Positions 1 through 6,415 of a stretch of 9,556 nt of DNA are shown here, in pieces; positions within the stretch are counted from its first letter, which is position 1; each line of letters opens with the position of its first letter. The translations under genes were made by a program, and so were the position numbers. Source of the stretch: Planctomycetota bacterium (lineage in GTDB: Bacteria > Planctomycetota > Phycisphaerae > Sedimentisphaerales > Anaerobacaceae). The DNA is taken from NCBI GenBank assembly GCA_017885385.1, contig JAFNGF010000196.1, positions 4,646-14,201 on the forward strand, in the 5' to 3' direction. Under the pieces are notes generated by a model, which had not been told where the DNA came from, searched no databases, and saw only the letters and a program-made list of their open reading frames with translations.

Positions 1-154
1 CAGCTTCCACATACTCATCCTTAGAGCAGACCATCTTCTGCTCTGTTATTTGACCGAAGCCATATTTTTCGTTGCCAAAAATCAAACGGCTTGTTACCTG
101 CCTCTTTGGCGACTTGAGCCCTCGGTGAGACTGAACGCCAAGTTAACGGATTTC
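1..154. other. Left edge, no gene recognised
   Basis: This is the sequence downstream of the small minus-strand gene that stops at 155. I see no convincing reading frame on either strand, no tRNA and no clear terminator hairpin with a T-run. A gene cut by the left edge cannot be excluded. Confidence 0.4.
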
Positions 155-508
155 TCAGTCATGGGAGCCATGCGCCTTCTTGTATATGTAGACAACGCTA
201 CCCGTGTTATCTGAACCCTGTTTCCCAGCACCTCCGTCGACCCCAACTGTACTGACCAAATGGTCCACGACGGCTCTGGCAATTTGAGGCGAAGCGGTCT
301 CTTGGTACATCCAGAAAAGGCTGCGCCCCACGCGAGCGTGTAAAACGATGTCATGCGGTTCCCCGGCAATACTGATGCACCAGCTACTGTAGCCCCCGCC
401 CCTGTCTTGAATATAGTTTTTTATGTTGTCGATTACTTCCTGCTCATGCTGGTTATGTGTTCTGCATATGCGAAGCTTGCGCTCACTATTTGGAAGTTCT
501 TCTTCCAA
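155..508 (-). CDS. Small conserved-looking hypothetical protein (117 aa)
   Basis: Function unknown. The frame begins at a TTG (506-508); there is no ATG before the in-frame TGA at 545-547 and no clear Shine-Dalgarno sequence, so the start is uncertain. The residues look coding: a helical N-terminal half (about 20-34), a glycine-rich turn followed by SSWCISIAGEP (about 37-51), a second helix (about 74-88), then VGVDGGAGKQGSDN (about 88-101) and a C-terminal strand VVYIYKK (about 105-111). From memory this order (Gly-rich turn, W-x-(V/I)-x-I, helix, G-x-DGG-x-G, VYxYKK) resembles a family of small uncharacterised bacterial proteins of about 100 residues. The first strand is faintly reminiscent of GIY-YIG-like folds, but I see no catalytic set and make no functional claim. 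It has no signal peptide or membrane segment. It stands alone, about 760 bp from the next gene, on the opposite strand. Confidence 0.55.
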   Translation of the reverse strand: MEEELPNSERKLRICRTHNQHEQEVIDNIKNYIQDRGGGYSSWCISIAGEPHDIVLHARVGRSLFWMYQETASPQIARAVVDHLVSTVGVDGGAGKQGSDNTGSVVYIYKKAHGSHD

Positions 509-547
509 CGGTTGAAAGCCGCCAAAAAGTAAAAAGGCTATGCGTCA

Positions 548-1265
548 GTTCGATCTTAGCCCCGTCAAATGCTGACTGGGGCGTATGGCCCATCTGTACT
601 CTGGTGACGGTGGCCGCTTAATTCTTAGGTTAAGACCGCACGACCACCAATGTTTCGATAATCTGTAAGCGTATCCAACGGCTGAATGTTGACTATTTCC
701 CCAAAAAAATCTGCAAAATTCGTGGATACCAGGCACTTCACCAACCCTCATAAGACTCCCTGCTGGAGTCGACCATAGGAACCGCAAGACGGTTGCTGCA
801 TTCTTGCCAGCCAGGCTAAATGCAAAACAACAGTCATCTAAGAAGTGTCACACGGAGCCGGAGCGAGTTCCAGATGAGTAAGGCGCCCAAACAGATAACC
901 TGCCCGAAAGTCCGGTCAGGGTCGCTAATGAGGCCTCGGTAGTCCGCTAATCTATTCTATATGAACTGAGCACCCGGTTTCGTATTCTTCTCGTTTGCGA
1001 GGTCAGCAAACGCCGTATATGTCGTAACTGCATTGGCTGCAGTTAATAACAGATGATTCTCAGAACGAAACCCGCCGGTTTTGTGTGCAAGCTACTTCCG
1101 AGTTTGTGCTCGTTCTTCAGAAAATTTCGTTCAAATCAATCAACATTTCTTGAGCGGGTCCGCCTGCTATATTTATTAGTAAGCTTCGGTCATAGTCGAT
1201 TTTGCGTGCATAAACACTTGCAGGGTTCCTGGCAAATAGGGTAACGCAGGAAGGAAAGGGAAGGT
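548..1265. other. Gene-poor stretch with possible decayed coding traces
   Basis: No intact gene is convincing here. On the minus strand, several short open stretches in different frames read like protein. One ends at a TAA at about 617-619 with the residues FADFFGEIVNIQPLDTLTDY. Another, at about 845-960, reads ADYRGLISDPDRTFGQVICL. Each is only about 40 codons and none has a good start and ribosome site, so they may be remnants of a decayed gene. The last 100 bp should hold the promoter of the PilZ gene. The only candidate is a TATATT at 1168-1173 with no good -35 box, which I consider too weak to annotate. Confidence 0.35.
1248..1264 (+). promoter_or_regulatory. Strong Shine-Dalgarno region of the PilZ gene
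   Basis: A purine run, AGGAAGGAAAGGGAAGG, ends one base before the ATG at 1266. Its AAAGGG core lies about 5 nt from the start codon, which fixes this start with confidence. Confidence 0.75.
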
Positions 1266-1766
1266 ATGGAGCTGTATATAGGTGGCGATAGAAGAAGGGC
1301 AGACAGGAGACAAGGCGGTAGAAGAAAAGACATGGTAACAGATGACGAGAGCGGGCATGTTCAGCAGAGGCAGGGCGATCACCGACAGGGCGACAGGAGA
1401 CAACGTCAGAGAAGACAGGCTCTCAGGGTCGTCTACCCACCACAAGCTGCGCCAAAAGTCCTGAACACCGACTTTCGTGTCGCCAACATATCCCAACGAG
1501 GAATCATGTTCACACGTCGGGGCTGTCCCGGCGAGTGCTCAGAGCCAATTGCCTTGAGAAGCGTCAAAGAACTGCAAATCCAGTTTCATGACCAGGACGT
1601 ATTAGACGTGGAGGTCATAATATCGAGATGCCAGTATGATCCTGGTTCGGGCGAAGAGACCTATGCAGGCGTTATTGAAAAGGGTCTTCCTTCCAAAAGG
1701 CTAAATAAAGAACAGGCCTACCTCGTCACCTGTTTCCCAGAGTTATGCAGCCTACCCTTGGCATAG
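1266..1766 (+). CDS. PilZ-domain protein, probable c-di-GMP receptor (166 aa)
   Basis: Likely cytoplasmic sensor of cyclic di-GMP. Both PilZ signatures are visible: R-x-x-x-R as RQALR at residues 50-54, and (D/N)-x-S-x-x-G as NISQRG at 74-79. The spacing and the following beta-rich stretch (RGIMF, IALRSVKELQIQF, VLDVEVIISRCQ, TYAGVIEKG, to about residue 140) suit the fold. The domain is preceded by about 48 residues of unusual low complexity, very rich in Arg, Gln, Asp and Gly, with DRRQ occurring twice (13-16, 43-46) in repeated 12-bp DNA (1302-1313 and 1392-1403). There is no signal peptide, membrane segment or second output domain, so any effect must come through a partner. It is a single gene on the plus strand, converging on the SLBB exporter at 3222-5975 with an IS between them. 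A role in controlling exopolysaccharide is possible but rests on proximity only. Confidence 0.85.
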   Translation: MELYIGGDRRRADRRQGGRRKDMVTDDESGHVQQRQGDHRQGDRRQRQRRQALRVVYPPQAAPKVLNTDFRVANISQRGIMFTRRGCPGECSEPIALRSVKELQIQFHDQDVLDVEVIISRCQYDPGSGEETYAGVIEKGLPSKRLNKEQAYLVTCFPELCSLPLA

Positions 1767-2055
1767 CGTTAAGGGGTCGGACGTACCGGGCGGGCAGAGG
1801 CTGGCAAGACATTTGTGGCTTGACTTTACAGGACCACGGTTGATCACCTGGGCTGGCTGCGTGATTTCATACAATCTCGTAGCCGCAAATCATGAGAAAC
1901 CTGCAGAAAACAAAATGCAGGCTATCCAGATCACTCCTGTTAGGACAATTACTATGCCGAGCCAGAGTCTCGCACAAGAATCGCTGGAAAAGGGCAGCGT
2001 CGCAAGGTACATTGGCGTTGAGTATGGCGCTGAGCATCGCAGCATCGCGCATTAA
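1767..2055. other. Intergenic stretch between PilZ gene and IS
   Basis: Short frames run here on both strands (for example 1813-2055 plus, 1867-2052 minus), but neither has a recognisable domain or a good ribosome site, so I treat the stretch as non-coding. A small inverted repeat, CCTGCA (1900-1905) with TGCAGG (1916-1921), has a 10-nt loop and no T-run. The stretch ends at the TAA that serves as the IS target site. Confidence 0.4.
2053..2055. repeat. IS target-site duplication, left copy (TAA)
   Basis: TAA directly outside the left end matches TAA at 2965-2967 outside the right end. The next base outside on the right, together with the first base of the element on the left, also gives TAAG on both sides, so the exact boundary could differ by one base. 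Confidence 0.7.
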
Positions 2056-2074
2056 GAGCCTATCCGAATAACCC
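2056..2074 (+). repeat. IS terminal inverted repeat, left
   Basis: Reads GAGCCTATCCGAATAACCC. The reverse complement of 2946-2964 is the same except for T in place of A at the second base. The transposase stop (TAG, minus strand, 2060-2062) lies within it. Confidence 0.9.
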
Positions 2075-2539
2075 GGAACAACGGAACGTAATTATGGCGC
2101 AGACAAAATGAAGCAGGGCCAAATAGTTCTCAGGTTTCTTTTCCCATCGCGTCAGGATGCGGCGAAAGCGATTCATCCAGCTATGCGTTCGTTCCACAAC
2201 CCAGCGGCGAGCTTTGAAACCGGCTTGATGTTTGATCGCTTGGGCTTCTTCGCCTCTGGCTCGAATGTGGGCTGTATAACCAAACTCTTTCACCAAATCT
2301 CGTACCTCATCAGAATCGTAAGCCTTATCCAGAGGCATACCTTGAGGTTCTTGCTCTGTAGGTGCAGGGCGCTCTATCGGAATACTCTGTATCGTTGTCT
2401 CCACCAACTTGCTGTCATGGCGATTTGCCCCGTCGATTGCCAGGCCGATCGGCACACCATTTGCCTCGGTCAGCAAACTTCGTTTAACGCCTTTTTTGGC
2501 CCGATCCGTAGGGTTTGGGCCGGTTTTTTCCCCCGCCAA
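2060..2539 (-). CDS. IS5-family transposase, frame B (C-terminal catalytic part)
   Basis: This is the C-terminal half of the same transposase. The family sequence resumes at GEKTGPNPTDRAKKG. It carries the remaining catalytic residues: the second Asp in MPLDKAYDS and the Glu in VVERTHSWMNRFRRI, with the usual DGANRHD and RWEKKPENYLALLHF motifs. The only available start is a TTG at 2537-2539 without its own ribosome site, so I infer that it is made by fusion to frame A and not independently. Relative to frame A it is shifted by +1 (or -2), which means that one base must be skipped in the G5A6 tract. The stop codon lies inside the left inverted repeat. No internal stop or missing catalytic residue is seen. 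Confidence 0.85.
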   Translation of the reverse strand: MAGEKTGPNPTDRAKKGVKRSLLTEANGVPIGLAIDGANRHDSKLVETTIQSIPIERPAPTEQEPQGMPLDKAYDSDEVRDLVKEFGYTAHIRARGEEAQAIKHQAGFKARRWVVERTHSWMNRFRRILTRWEKKPENYLALLHFVCAIITFRCSGLFG

Positions 2540-2894
2540 GGGGGGCTTTTGTCATGGCACCATCCATCGGTTGCCAAGACCAATCAATACCTTTCAACTC
2601 GTCATAGTCTTGCAGAGCCAGTGCCCACAGTTGGTGAAAAACACCGGCTTTGGTCCACTCCTGAAATCGCGAGTGTGCTGTGCTGCTTGAACAAATACCA
2701 GTCTGGTTCAATGCGTTCCATTGACAACCGGTCCGGAGCACAAAAAGAATTCCGTCCATGGCCTTGCGGTCGGGTAGCCTCGGCCTGCCGCCACCGAAGC
2801 GATGTGTATTTGGGTGCTTTGGTATCAGTGGCTCGATTTTTTCCCATAATTCGTCTGAAATCCTGTATCTGTCTTTTGTTTTTCGTTTTTTCAT
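2484..2894 (-). CDS. IS5-family transposase, frame A (N-terminal part, 136 aa)
   Basis: This is the N-terminal half of a DDE transposase. It starts at an ATG with AAAAGGG about 6-12 nt upstream. Residues 11-60 carry the usual IS5-type N-terminal region (ISDELWEKIEPLIP, then FGGGRPRLPDRKAMDGILFVLRTGCQW), followed by FQEWTKAGVFHQLW. The first catalytic Asp is D111 in MDGAMTKAPLGG. After residue 121 the frame departs from the family sequence (GKNRPKPYG...) and stops 15 residues later. The family continuation lies in the neighbouring frame (2060-2539). Joining the two at the G5A6 tract gives about 277 residues, the normal size for this group. The family assignment is by recognition of the motifs. 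Confidence 0.88.
   Translation of the reverse strand: MKKRKTKDRYRISDELWEKIEPLIPKHPNTHRFGGGRPRLPDRKAMDGILFVLRTGCQWNALNQTGICSSSTAHSRFQEWTKAGVFHQLWALALQDYDELKGIDWSWQPMDGAMTKAPLGGGKNRPKPYGSGQKRR
2524..2534 (-). other. Homopolymer slip site G5A6 joining the two transposase frames
   Basis: On the minus strand this tract reads GGGGGAAAAAA, within the overlap of the two frames. Dropping one base restores the continuous family sequence APLGGEKTGPNPTD. Two readings fit: slippage by RNA polymerase or ribosome, or a one-base insertion that inactivates the element. Confidence 0.6.
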
Positions 2895-2905
2895 CCCTGA
2901 CCCTT

Positions 2906-2929
2906 TTCAAAGGCATCATTGCCTTTGAA
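2906..2929 (-). promoter_or_regulatory. Perfect hairpin just upstream of the transposase start
   Basis: Ten base pairs (TTCAAAGGCA with TGCCTTTGAA) close a 4-nt loop, ending about 11 nt before the ATG at 2894 and touching the AAAAGGG ribosome site. In read-through transcripts from outside the IS it could reduce transposase translation, as is known for other insertion sequences. The structure is visible; the role is inferred. Confidence 0.5.
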
Positions 2930-2945
2930 CATATCGGCCATTCAG

Positions 2946-2964
2946 GGGTTATTCGGATAGGCAC
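2946..2964 (-). repeat. IS terminal inverted repeat, right
   Basis: On the minus strand it reads GTGCCTATCCGAATAACCC, 18 of 19 bases identical to the left end. It lies upstream of the transposase start. Confidence 0.9.
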
Positions 2965-2967
2965 TAA
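2965..2967. repeat. IS target-site duplication, right copy (TAA)
   Basis: Second copy of the 3-bp target duplication, next to the right inverted repeat. Confidence 0.7.
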
Positions 2968-3221
2968 GTCGAAGTTGAAAAAGCGGTCATGCTACTATGG
3001 ATAGATCGAGAGTAACAGGATAGGTGGATGCAGCAGTTCTAAAATCGTCCACCCACCCCGATTGAAAATACACCCGGTCGTTCCCATTTTTCCAGCTATT
3101 TTCCTGTCTTGGCTTTTCGCGAGATCGCCTGCGCACAGACACTGCCAGCCAAAAGAAGGCATAGAAGCGGAAATAGAACCGCAGCCGCGACCTTGGGTAA
3201 CAGGGGGACAATCGCCCCTAT
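2968..3221. other. Intergenic stretch between IS and exporter gene
   Basis: No coding frame here has a recognisable domain. The frames on both strands are short and lack good ribosome sites. The only structure noted is the weak hairpin at 3202-3219. Confidence 0.4.
3202..3219 (-). terminator. Weak hairpin after the exporter gene
   Basis: On the minus strand AGGGG (3219-3215) can pair with CCCCT (3206-3202) across a loop of about 8 nt, only 2 nt beyond the stop codon. No T-run follows, so intrinsic termination is doubtful. Confidence 0.2.
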
Positions 3222-5975
3222 TCACAGCGCAAGCACTACGCCGGTGGCAAGGGCGGCGTTAAATAATATCTGCGTGATGTCTTTGGCGGTCCTCAGCCAG
3301 AAGAATTTGTCCATCTTCCGCGGCACCATTATCGTATCGCCGGGGTCCAGCTTTATACTCATAAAGCCGCCAAATACCCATTGATTCGAACTGCTGTCCC
3401 AGTCTATCCTGCCGGCATTCTTCTGAGCAATGCTGACCACAGAGCCATCGGCACGGATGACACTTATCTGCTTTTTGTTGGCCTCCTCGGTCATGCCGCC
3501 CACCTTACGCAGATAATAGTCGACCGTCCTTGCCTCTTCGTAGAGCAACGCCGTAGGATTGAAAACCTCGCCTACCACATTCACCACGCCTGGAGTCTCA
3601 GGAACAGCCAGACTGTCGCCCTTTTCCAGCTCCAAATCGTATTTGGAGGCTTTGAACTGCTCCAGCGAAGCCAATCTTATCACTACCCTTCCATCTATTC
3701 TGGCCGCCCTGAGTTTGCCCAGCAGCTCTCTTTTGGCCTTCAGTTGCAACTCATAGGTCTTGATAGTCTCCTCATCCACCGCACCACCCATCGCCCGGTC
3801 GGTGTCCACCAGGATGGTCTCCTCTATCTCTTGGGTAAGCTCATCCATTCTTCTCTGCTGGACGGCTTTGGCACTTTCTCTGGTAAATAACGCCCCTTTT
3901 AGATACGCCCGCTCGGTATATCCGCCGGCCCTTTCTATAACTGAGCTTAGGGTCTCGCCCCTTCGCACCGGATAAGTGCCGGGAAATCTTACCTCTCCCG
4001 ATATGGTAGCCGTCCGGTCGAACTCCAGCTCCGGTATCGGCCTTACCACCAAATGGTCGTAATCCTGCAAGCGGATATTGTGCCCAGGCTCGCCTGCCAG
4101 GGCCTTTGCCAGGTCAATATCGATCTTTTCGGTCGTCATTCCGTCCTGACTTATATGCCGGCGGGTAATCTCTGCGGTCCGTAGATAGGCGTTTTTCGCA
4201 AGTCCGCCCGCTGCATCCACCAAATTGCTTACCCTCATGTCCGGAATCAGCCGATACTGCCCAGCCCGATAAACCAAGCCGGAGACGGAGATCTGCCTGC
4301 TGAGCCTCTCATCCCAGCGAAAAACACGGATCGTATCAAAGCGGGCTAATTCTATGTTTTCAGAATCGTCCCCTTCCAGAAGCTTATCCAGCTTAAACGG
4401 AATAACTACCGGATGAAAATCAGGCTCGATGAGCCTTTCAATCTCGGCATATTCCAGGTTCGGCTGCGGCTGAAGCACATTGTAGGAGCTAAGAACATCT
4501 CTAAGCCGCATATCAGGCTTTAGCTCATATTTGCCCGGCCTGACCACGTGTCCTTGAAGGTAGACTACATTCTGCTCCAGCGGCGAGACCGCAAAAACCT
4601 TGACCACGTCCCCATCCTGAACCTGGATGGCGGAGGCTGTTTCTTCTTTTTTGATGTCGGCTTTCTCGGAGATGTCAAAATCAGCTACGATGCGTTTTTC
4701 GTGCTTATCCACTCTTTCTACCTGCACCCTCTGCAGCCAGCCGGCGTATGTTATTCCACCTGCCAGCTGAAGCACCTCCGCCAGGCTCATCGGCTTGGAC
4801 ATCTCGTAGATAGCCGGCCTTTTGACATTTCCCGCCACCCCAACCACAGGGCCGATCAAGGGGATAAAAATCGTGTCACCATCCTGCAAACGCGCATCTT
4901 TGCTCTTGTCGCCGCCCAAAAGGAAATCGTAAAGGTCAATGGTTACTGATTGTGTGCTGTTTCTTAGCATGCGAACGTTTCGCATAGTGCCGTTTTTGGA
5001 TGGGCCTCCGGCTGCAAACAGGGCATTTATAACCGTAGACAGCGAGCTGAGCGAATAGCCGCCGGGCGTTTGGGCCTCTCCCACCACGTAGACCCTGATG
5101 GTGCGCAGTCTATCCATAGTTACTGCCATTTTGAAGTCGGTGTACTTGCGGCTGAACTCGTGCTCCAGATAGTTCTGCAGCCGGTCGAATGTCATCCCCC
5201 AGACCTTCAGCACGCCCACTTCGGGCAGGGTAATTTGGCCGCTTCGGTCGACGGCCACATTGTATTGGGCGTTGACTCTGCCCCACAGGGTCACGGTAAA
5301 GCTGTCGCCGGGCCCGACCACGTAGTCCGGCCCTACCGGCACGTTGGTTACCGGCGCAAATGTGGACACCGGCGCTTGAAAGACGCCATATCCAAACTGC
5401 GTCAACGTCTTGGACACATCGCCGGCAATCTCGCCCGAAAGCAGCCGCTCAATTGTGGAAAGGCCCTGCTGCATTCCCACAGTTTCACCTGGGGTTCGAG
5501 TGACATCAACCTGTGGCTGCTCAAACTGCTGCGCAGGTCGGTAACGTAGAATCTCATCAGCCTGCCGCGTGGAAATCGTGCCGCTCTTAGTAGCTTCTTT
5601 CGCAGAATTGCGAATATCGGCCAGAAATTTGTCGTCCACCTGTCGATTCGGTTGCCAACCACCTGTCGGCTTGATCCCCAGTTCAGTCAGAGTAGAGACC
5701 GCCTCCTGCTGGGTCATTTGCTCACCGAGGCCCAATTTGACTGCTAATCTGAGGGCATATTCTCCCTGCGTGGGAACAATGCCTGCCGTATTTGCCTTGA
5801 TTGTTTCGGAAACGGCACCATCTGCAGAATCACTATCCTGGGCCAGAAAAGCCCGGCCTGCCGGGTTCAGAAGCGATAGGCAGCTTGTCAGCGCTACTAT
5901 GGTCAAAAACGTTGAGATCGGTTTTGCTTTGGCAGTTTTTGGCGTCCGTCTTGTGGCAGATGCGTTTGTCCCCAT
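3222..5975 (-). CDS. Multi-SLBB polysaccharide export protein (Wza/KpsD-like, 917 aa)
   Basis: Probable outer-membrane polysaccharide export component (OPX). A basic N-terminus and hydrophobic stretch (residues 19-38) form a signal peptide, with likely cleavage near AFLA-QD at about 45. Residues 68-145 are a helical region I cannot name. The export domain runs about 214-300 (VGPGDSFTVTLWGRV, then DRSGQITLPEVG). Six SLBB-like repeats start near 292 (VYVVGEAQTPGGY), 377 (VGVAGNVKRPAIY), 469 (VVYLQGHVVRPGKY), 561 (ISVSGLVYRAGQY), 656 (ATISGEVRFPGTY) and 797 (VVNVVGEVFNPTA). A charged, probably coiled stretch (about 702-757) separates the last two. The end, DPGDTIMVPRK (877-887), then WLRTAKDITQILF and a short hydrophobic tail, is typical of KpsD-like proteins. 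The start is fixed by ATG with AAAGGA 7 nt upstream. No partner exporter, kinase or glycosyltransferase gene lies in the window. Confidence 0.92.
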   Translation of the reverse strand: MGTNASATRRTPKTAKAKPISTFLTIVALTSCLSLLNPAGRAFLAQDSDSADGAVSETIKANTAGIVPTQGEYALRLAVKLGLGEQMTQQEAVSTLTELGIKPTGGWQPNRQVDDKFLADIRNSAKEATKSGTISTRQADEILRYRPAQQFEQPQVDVTRTPGETVGMQQGLSTIERLLSGEIAGDVSKTLTQFGYGVFQAPVSTFAPVTNVPVGPDYVVGPGDSFTVTLWGRVNAQYNVAVDRSGQITLPEVGVLKVWGMTFDRLQNYLEHEFSRKYTDFKMAVTMDRLRTIRVYVVGEAQTPGGYSLSSLSTVINALFAAGGPSKNGTMRNVRMLRNSTQSVTIDLYDFLLGGDKSKDARLQDGDTIFIPLIGPVVGVAGNVKRPAIYEMSKPMSLAEVLQLAGGITYAGWLQRVQVERVDKHEKRIVADFDISEKADIKKEETASAIQVQDGDVVKVFAVSPLEQNVVYLQGHVVRPGKYELKPDMRLRDVLSSYNVLQPQPNLEYAEIERLIEPDFHPVVIPFKLDKLLEGDDSENIELARFDTIRVFRWDERLSRQISVSGLVYRAGQYRLIPDMRVSNLVDAAGGLAKNAYLRTAEITRRHISQDGMTTEKIDIDLAKALAGEPGHNIRLQDYDHLVVRPIPELEFDRTATISGEVRFPGTYPVRRGETLSSVIERAGGYTERAYLKGALFTRESAKAVQQRRMDELTQEIEETILVDTDRAMGGAVDEETIKTYELQLKAKRELLGKLRAARIDGRVVIRLASLEQFKASKYDLELEKGDSLAVPETPGVVNVVGEVFNPTALLYEEARTVDYYLRKVGGMTEEANKKQISVIRADGSVVSIAQKNAGRIDWDSSSNQWVFGGFMSIKLDPGDTIMVPRKMDKFFWLRTAKDITQILFNAALATGVVLAL

Positions 5976-6163
5976 TCCAGATTCCTTTCCCGCCTTCGCA
6001 GCTCGCTGCGCTGGCCGCGGGGCAGCCGCTCCAGCGGAGTAGGCTCGGCGCAGTAGGCTGCGAATTAGCTATTGTAGCAACATTTCCTGCCGGGCACAGT
6101 CCGCAAGACACTACAGATGCCACTTGTGTTGGCGTCCTTGCTGCCCCATTAGTTTGCCGGGAC
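5976..6163 (-). promoter_or_regulatory. Long 5' leader of the exporter gene
   Basis: If transcription starts about 6 nt after the -10 box, the leader is about 180 nt. It contains the GC-rich palindrome copy at 5998-6026, immediately upstream of the ribosome site, and a tight inverted repeat, CCGCT with AGCGG, at 6026-6037. No riboswitch family is recognised. Confidence 0.4.
5998..6026. repeat. GC-rich interspersed palindromic repeat, copy 1
   Basis: This 29-bp segment (beginning GCAGCTCGCTGCGC, ending GCGGGGCAGC) matches 28 of 29 bases with 7327-7355, inside the ankyrin gene. It contains the short inverted repeat GCAG/CTGC and can pair GCTGC with GCAGC. In this copy it sits in the exporter's leader, 22 bp from the start codon. 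Confidence 0.75.
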
Positions 6164-6193
6164 AATATATCGAGTCGCTATACTTGTTGTCAA
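6164..6193 (-). promoter_or_regulatory. Sigma-70-type promoter for the exporter gene
   Basis: On the minus strand a perfect TTGACA (6193-6188) is followed after 18 nt by TATATT (6169-6164). It is directed at the exporter gene and lies downstream of the tRNA, so the exporter probably has its own promoter. The box sequences are seen; activity is inferred. Confidence 0.6.
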
Positions 6194-6301
6194 TACCCTC
6201 AATATTATCCGGCACAGATTTCACAGGCCCGTCCCTTCGGCACGCTCAGGGCAAGCTCTGAGCCGGGTCGAGTCCACAGATTTCCGTTTTTGGCCACAGG
6301 G

Positions 6302-6320
6302 CGATCAGGTCTCCTGATCG
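6302..6320. repeat. Perfect short hairpin CGATCAGG / CCTGATCG
   Basis: Eight base pairs with a 3-nt loop. No T-run follows on either strand, so a terminator role is not supported. It lies within the long repeat element. Confidence 0.6.
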
Positions 6321-6334
6321 GGGAGTTCTCGCAA

Positions 6335-6404
6335 CGGAGGACGGAGAACGGACGACGGTTTGCTGTCTTCTGTCCTCTGTCCTCTGTCTTCTGTCATCTG
6401 TGGC
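6335..6404. repeat. Heptamer tandem array folding into a long hairpin
   Basis: Ten consecutive 7-bp units keep phase. Three are of the form CGGANNA (6335-6355), followed by CGGTTTG, then five of the form CTGTCNT (6363-6397) and a partial unit CTGTGGC. The purine-rich first half pairs with the pyrimidine-rich second half: about 25 pairs (6334-6358 with 6363-6387) with two mismatches and a few G-T pairs around the loop TTTG. A 7-bp period argues against coding. Confidence 0.75.
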
Positions 6405-6415
6405 TTTGTTTCCAT

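Larger units (their letters stand above)
2056..2964 (-). mobile_element. Complete IS5-family insertion sequence, 909 bp
   Basis: The element is bounded by 19-bp terminal inverted repeats with one mismatch (2056-2074 and 2946-2964) and flanked by the direct repeat TAA (2053-2055 and 2965-2967). A 3-bp TNA-type duplication suits several groups of the IS5 family. Its length and a DDE transposase split over two overlapping frames also suit the family (IS427-like). The left inverted repeat contains the transposase stop codon. The intact ends and target duplication point to a fairly recent insertion into the gap between two convergent genes, so it need not have disrupted either of them. Confidence 0.9.

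Noticed and set aside
1867..2052. 61-codon minus-strand frame and the overlapping 80-codon plus-strand frame (1813-2055)
   Set aside because: They overlap each other, have no ribosome site or recognisable domain, and end or begin at the IS target by chance.
2108..3004. 298-codon open frame on the plus strand through the IS
   Set aside because: It is the antisense shadow of the transposase and runs through the IS right end. Its translation has no domain, while the minus strand shows clear IS5-family motifs.
3381..5549. Several plus-strand frames of 130-170 codons inside the exporter gene
   Set aside because: All are antisense to a 917-residue protein with clear domains and are shadows of its codon use.
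6302..6320. Intrinsic terminator of the tRNA gene
   Set aside because: The stem is good, but no T-run follows on the minus strand and it lies about 95 nt beyond the tRNA end.
6335..6404. CRISPR array
   Set aside because: The units are 7 bp and contiguous with no spacers. It is a simple tandem repeat and hairpin.
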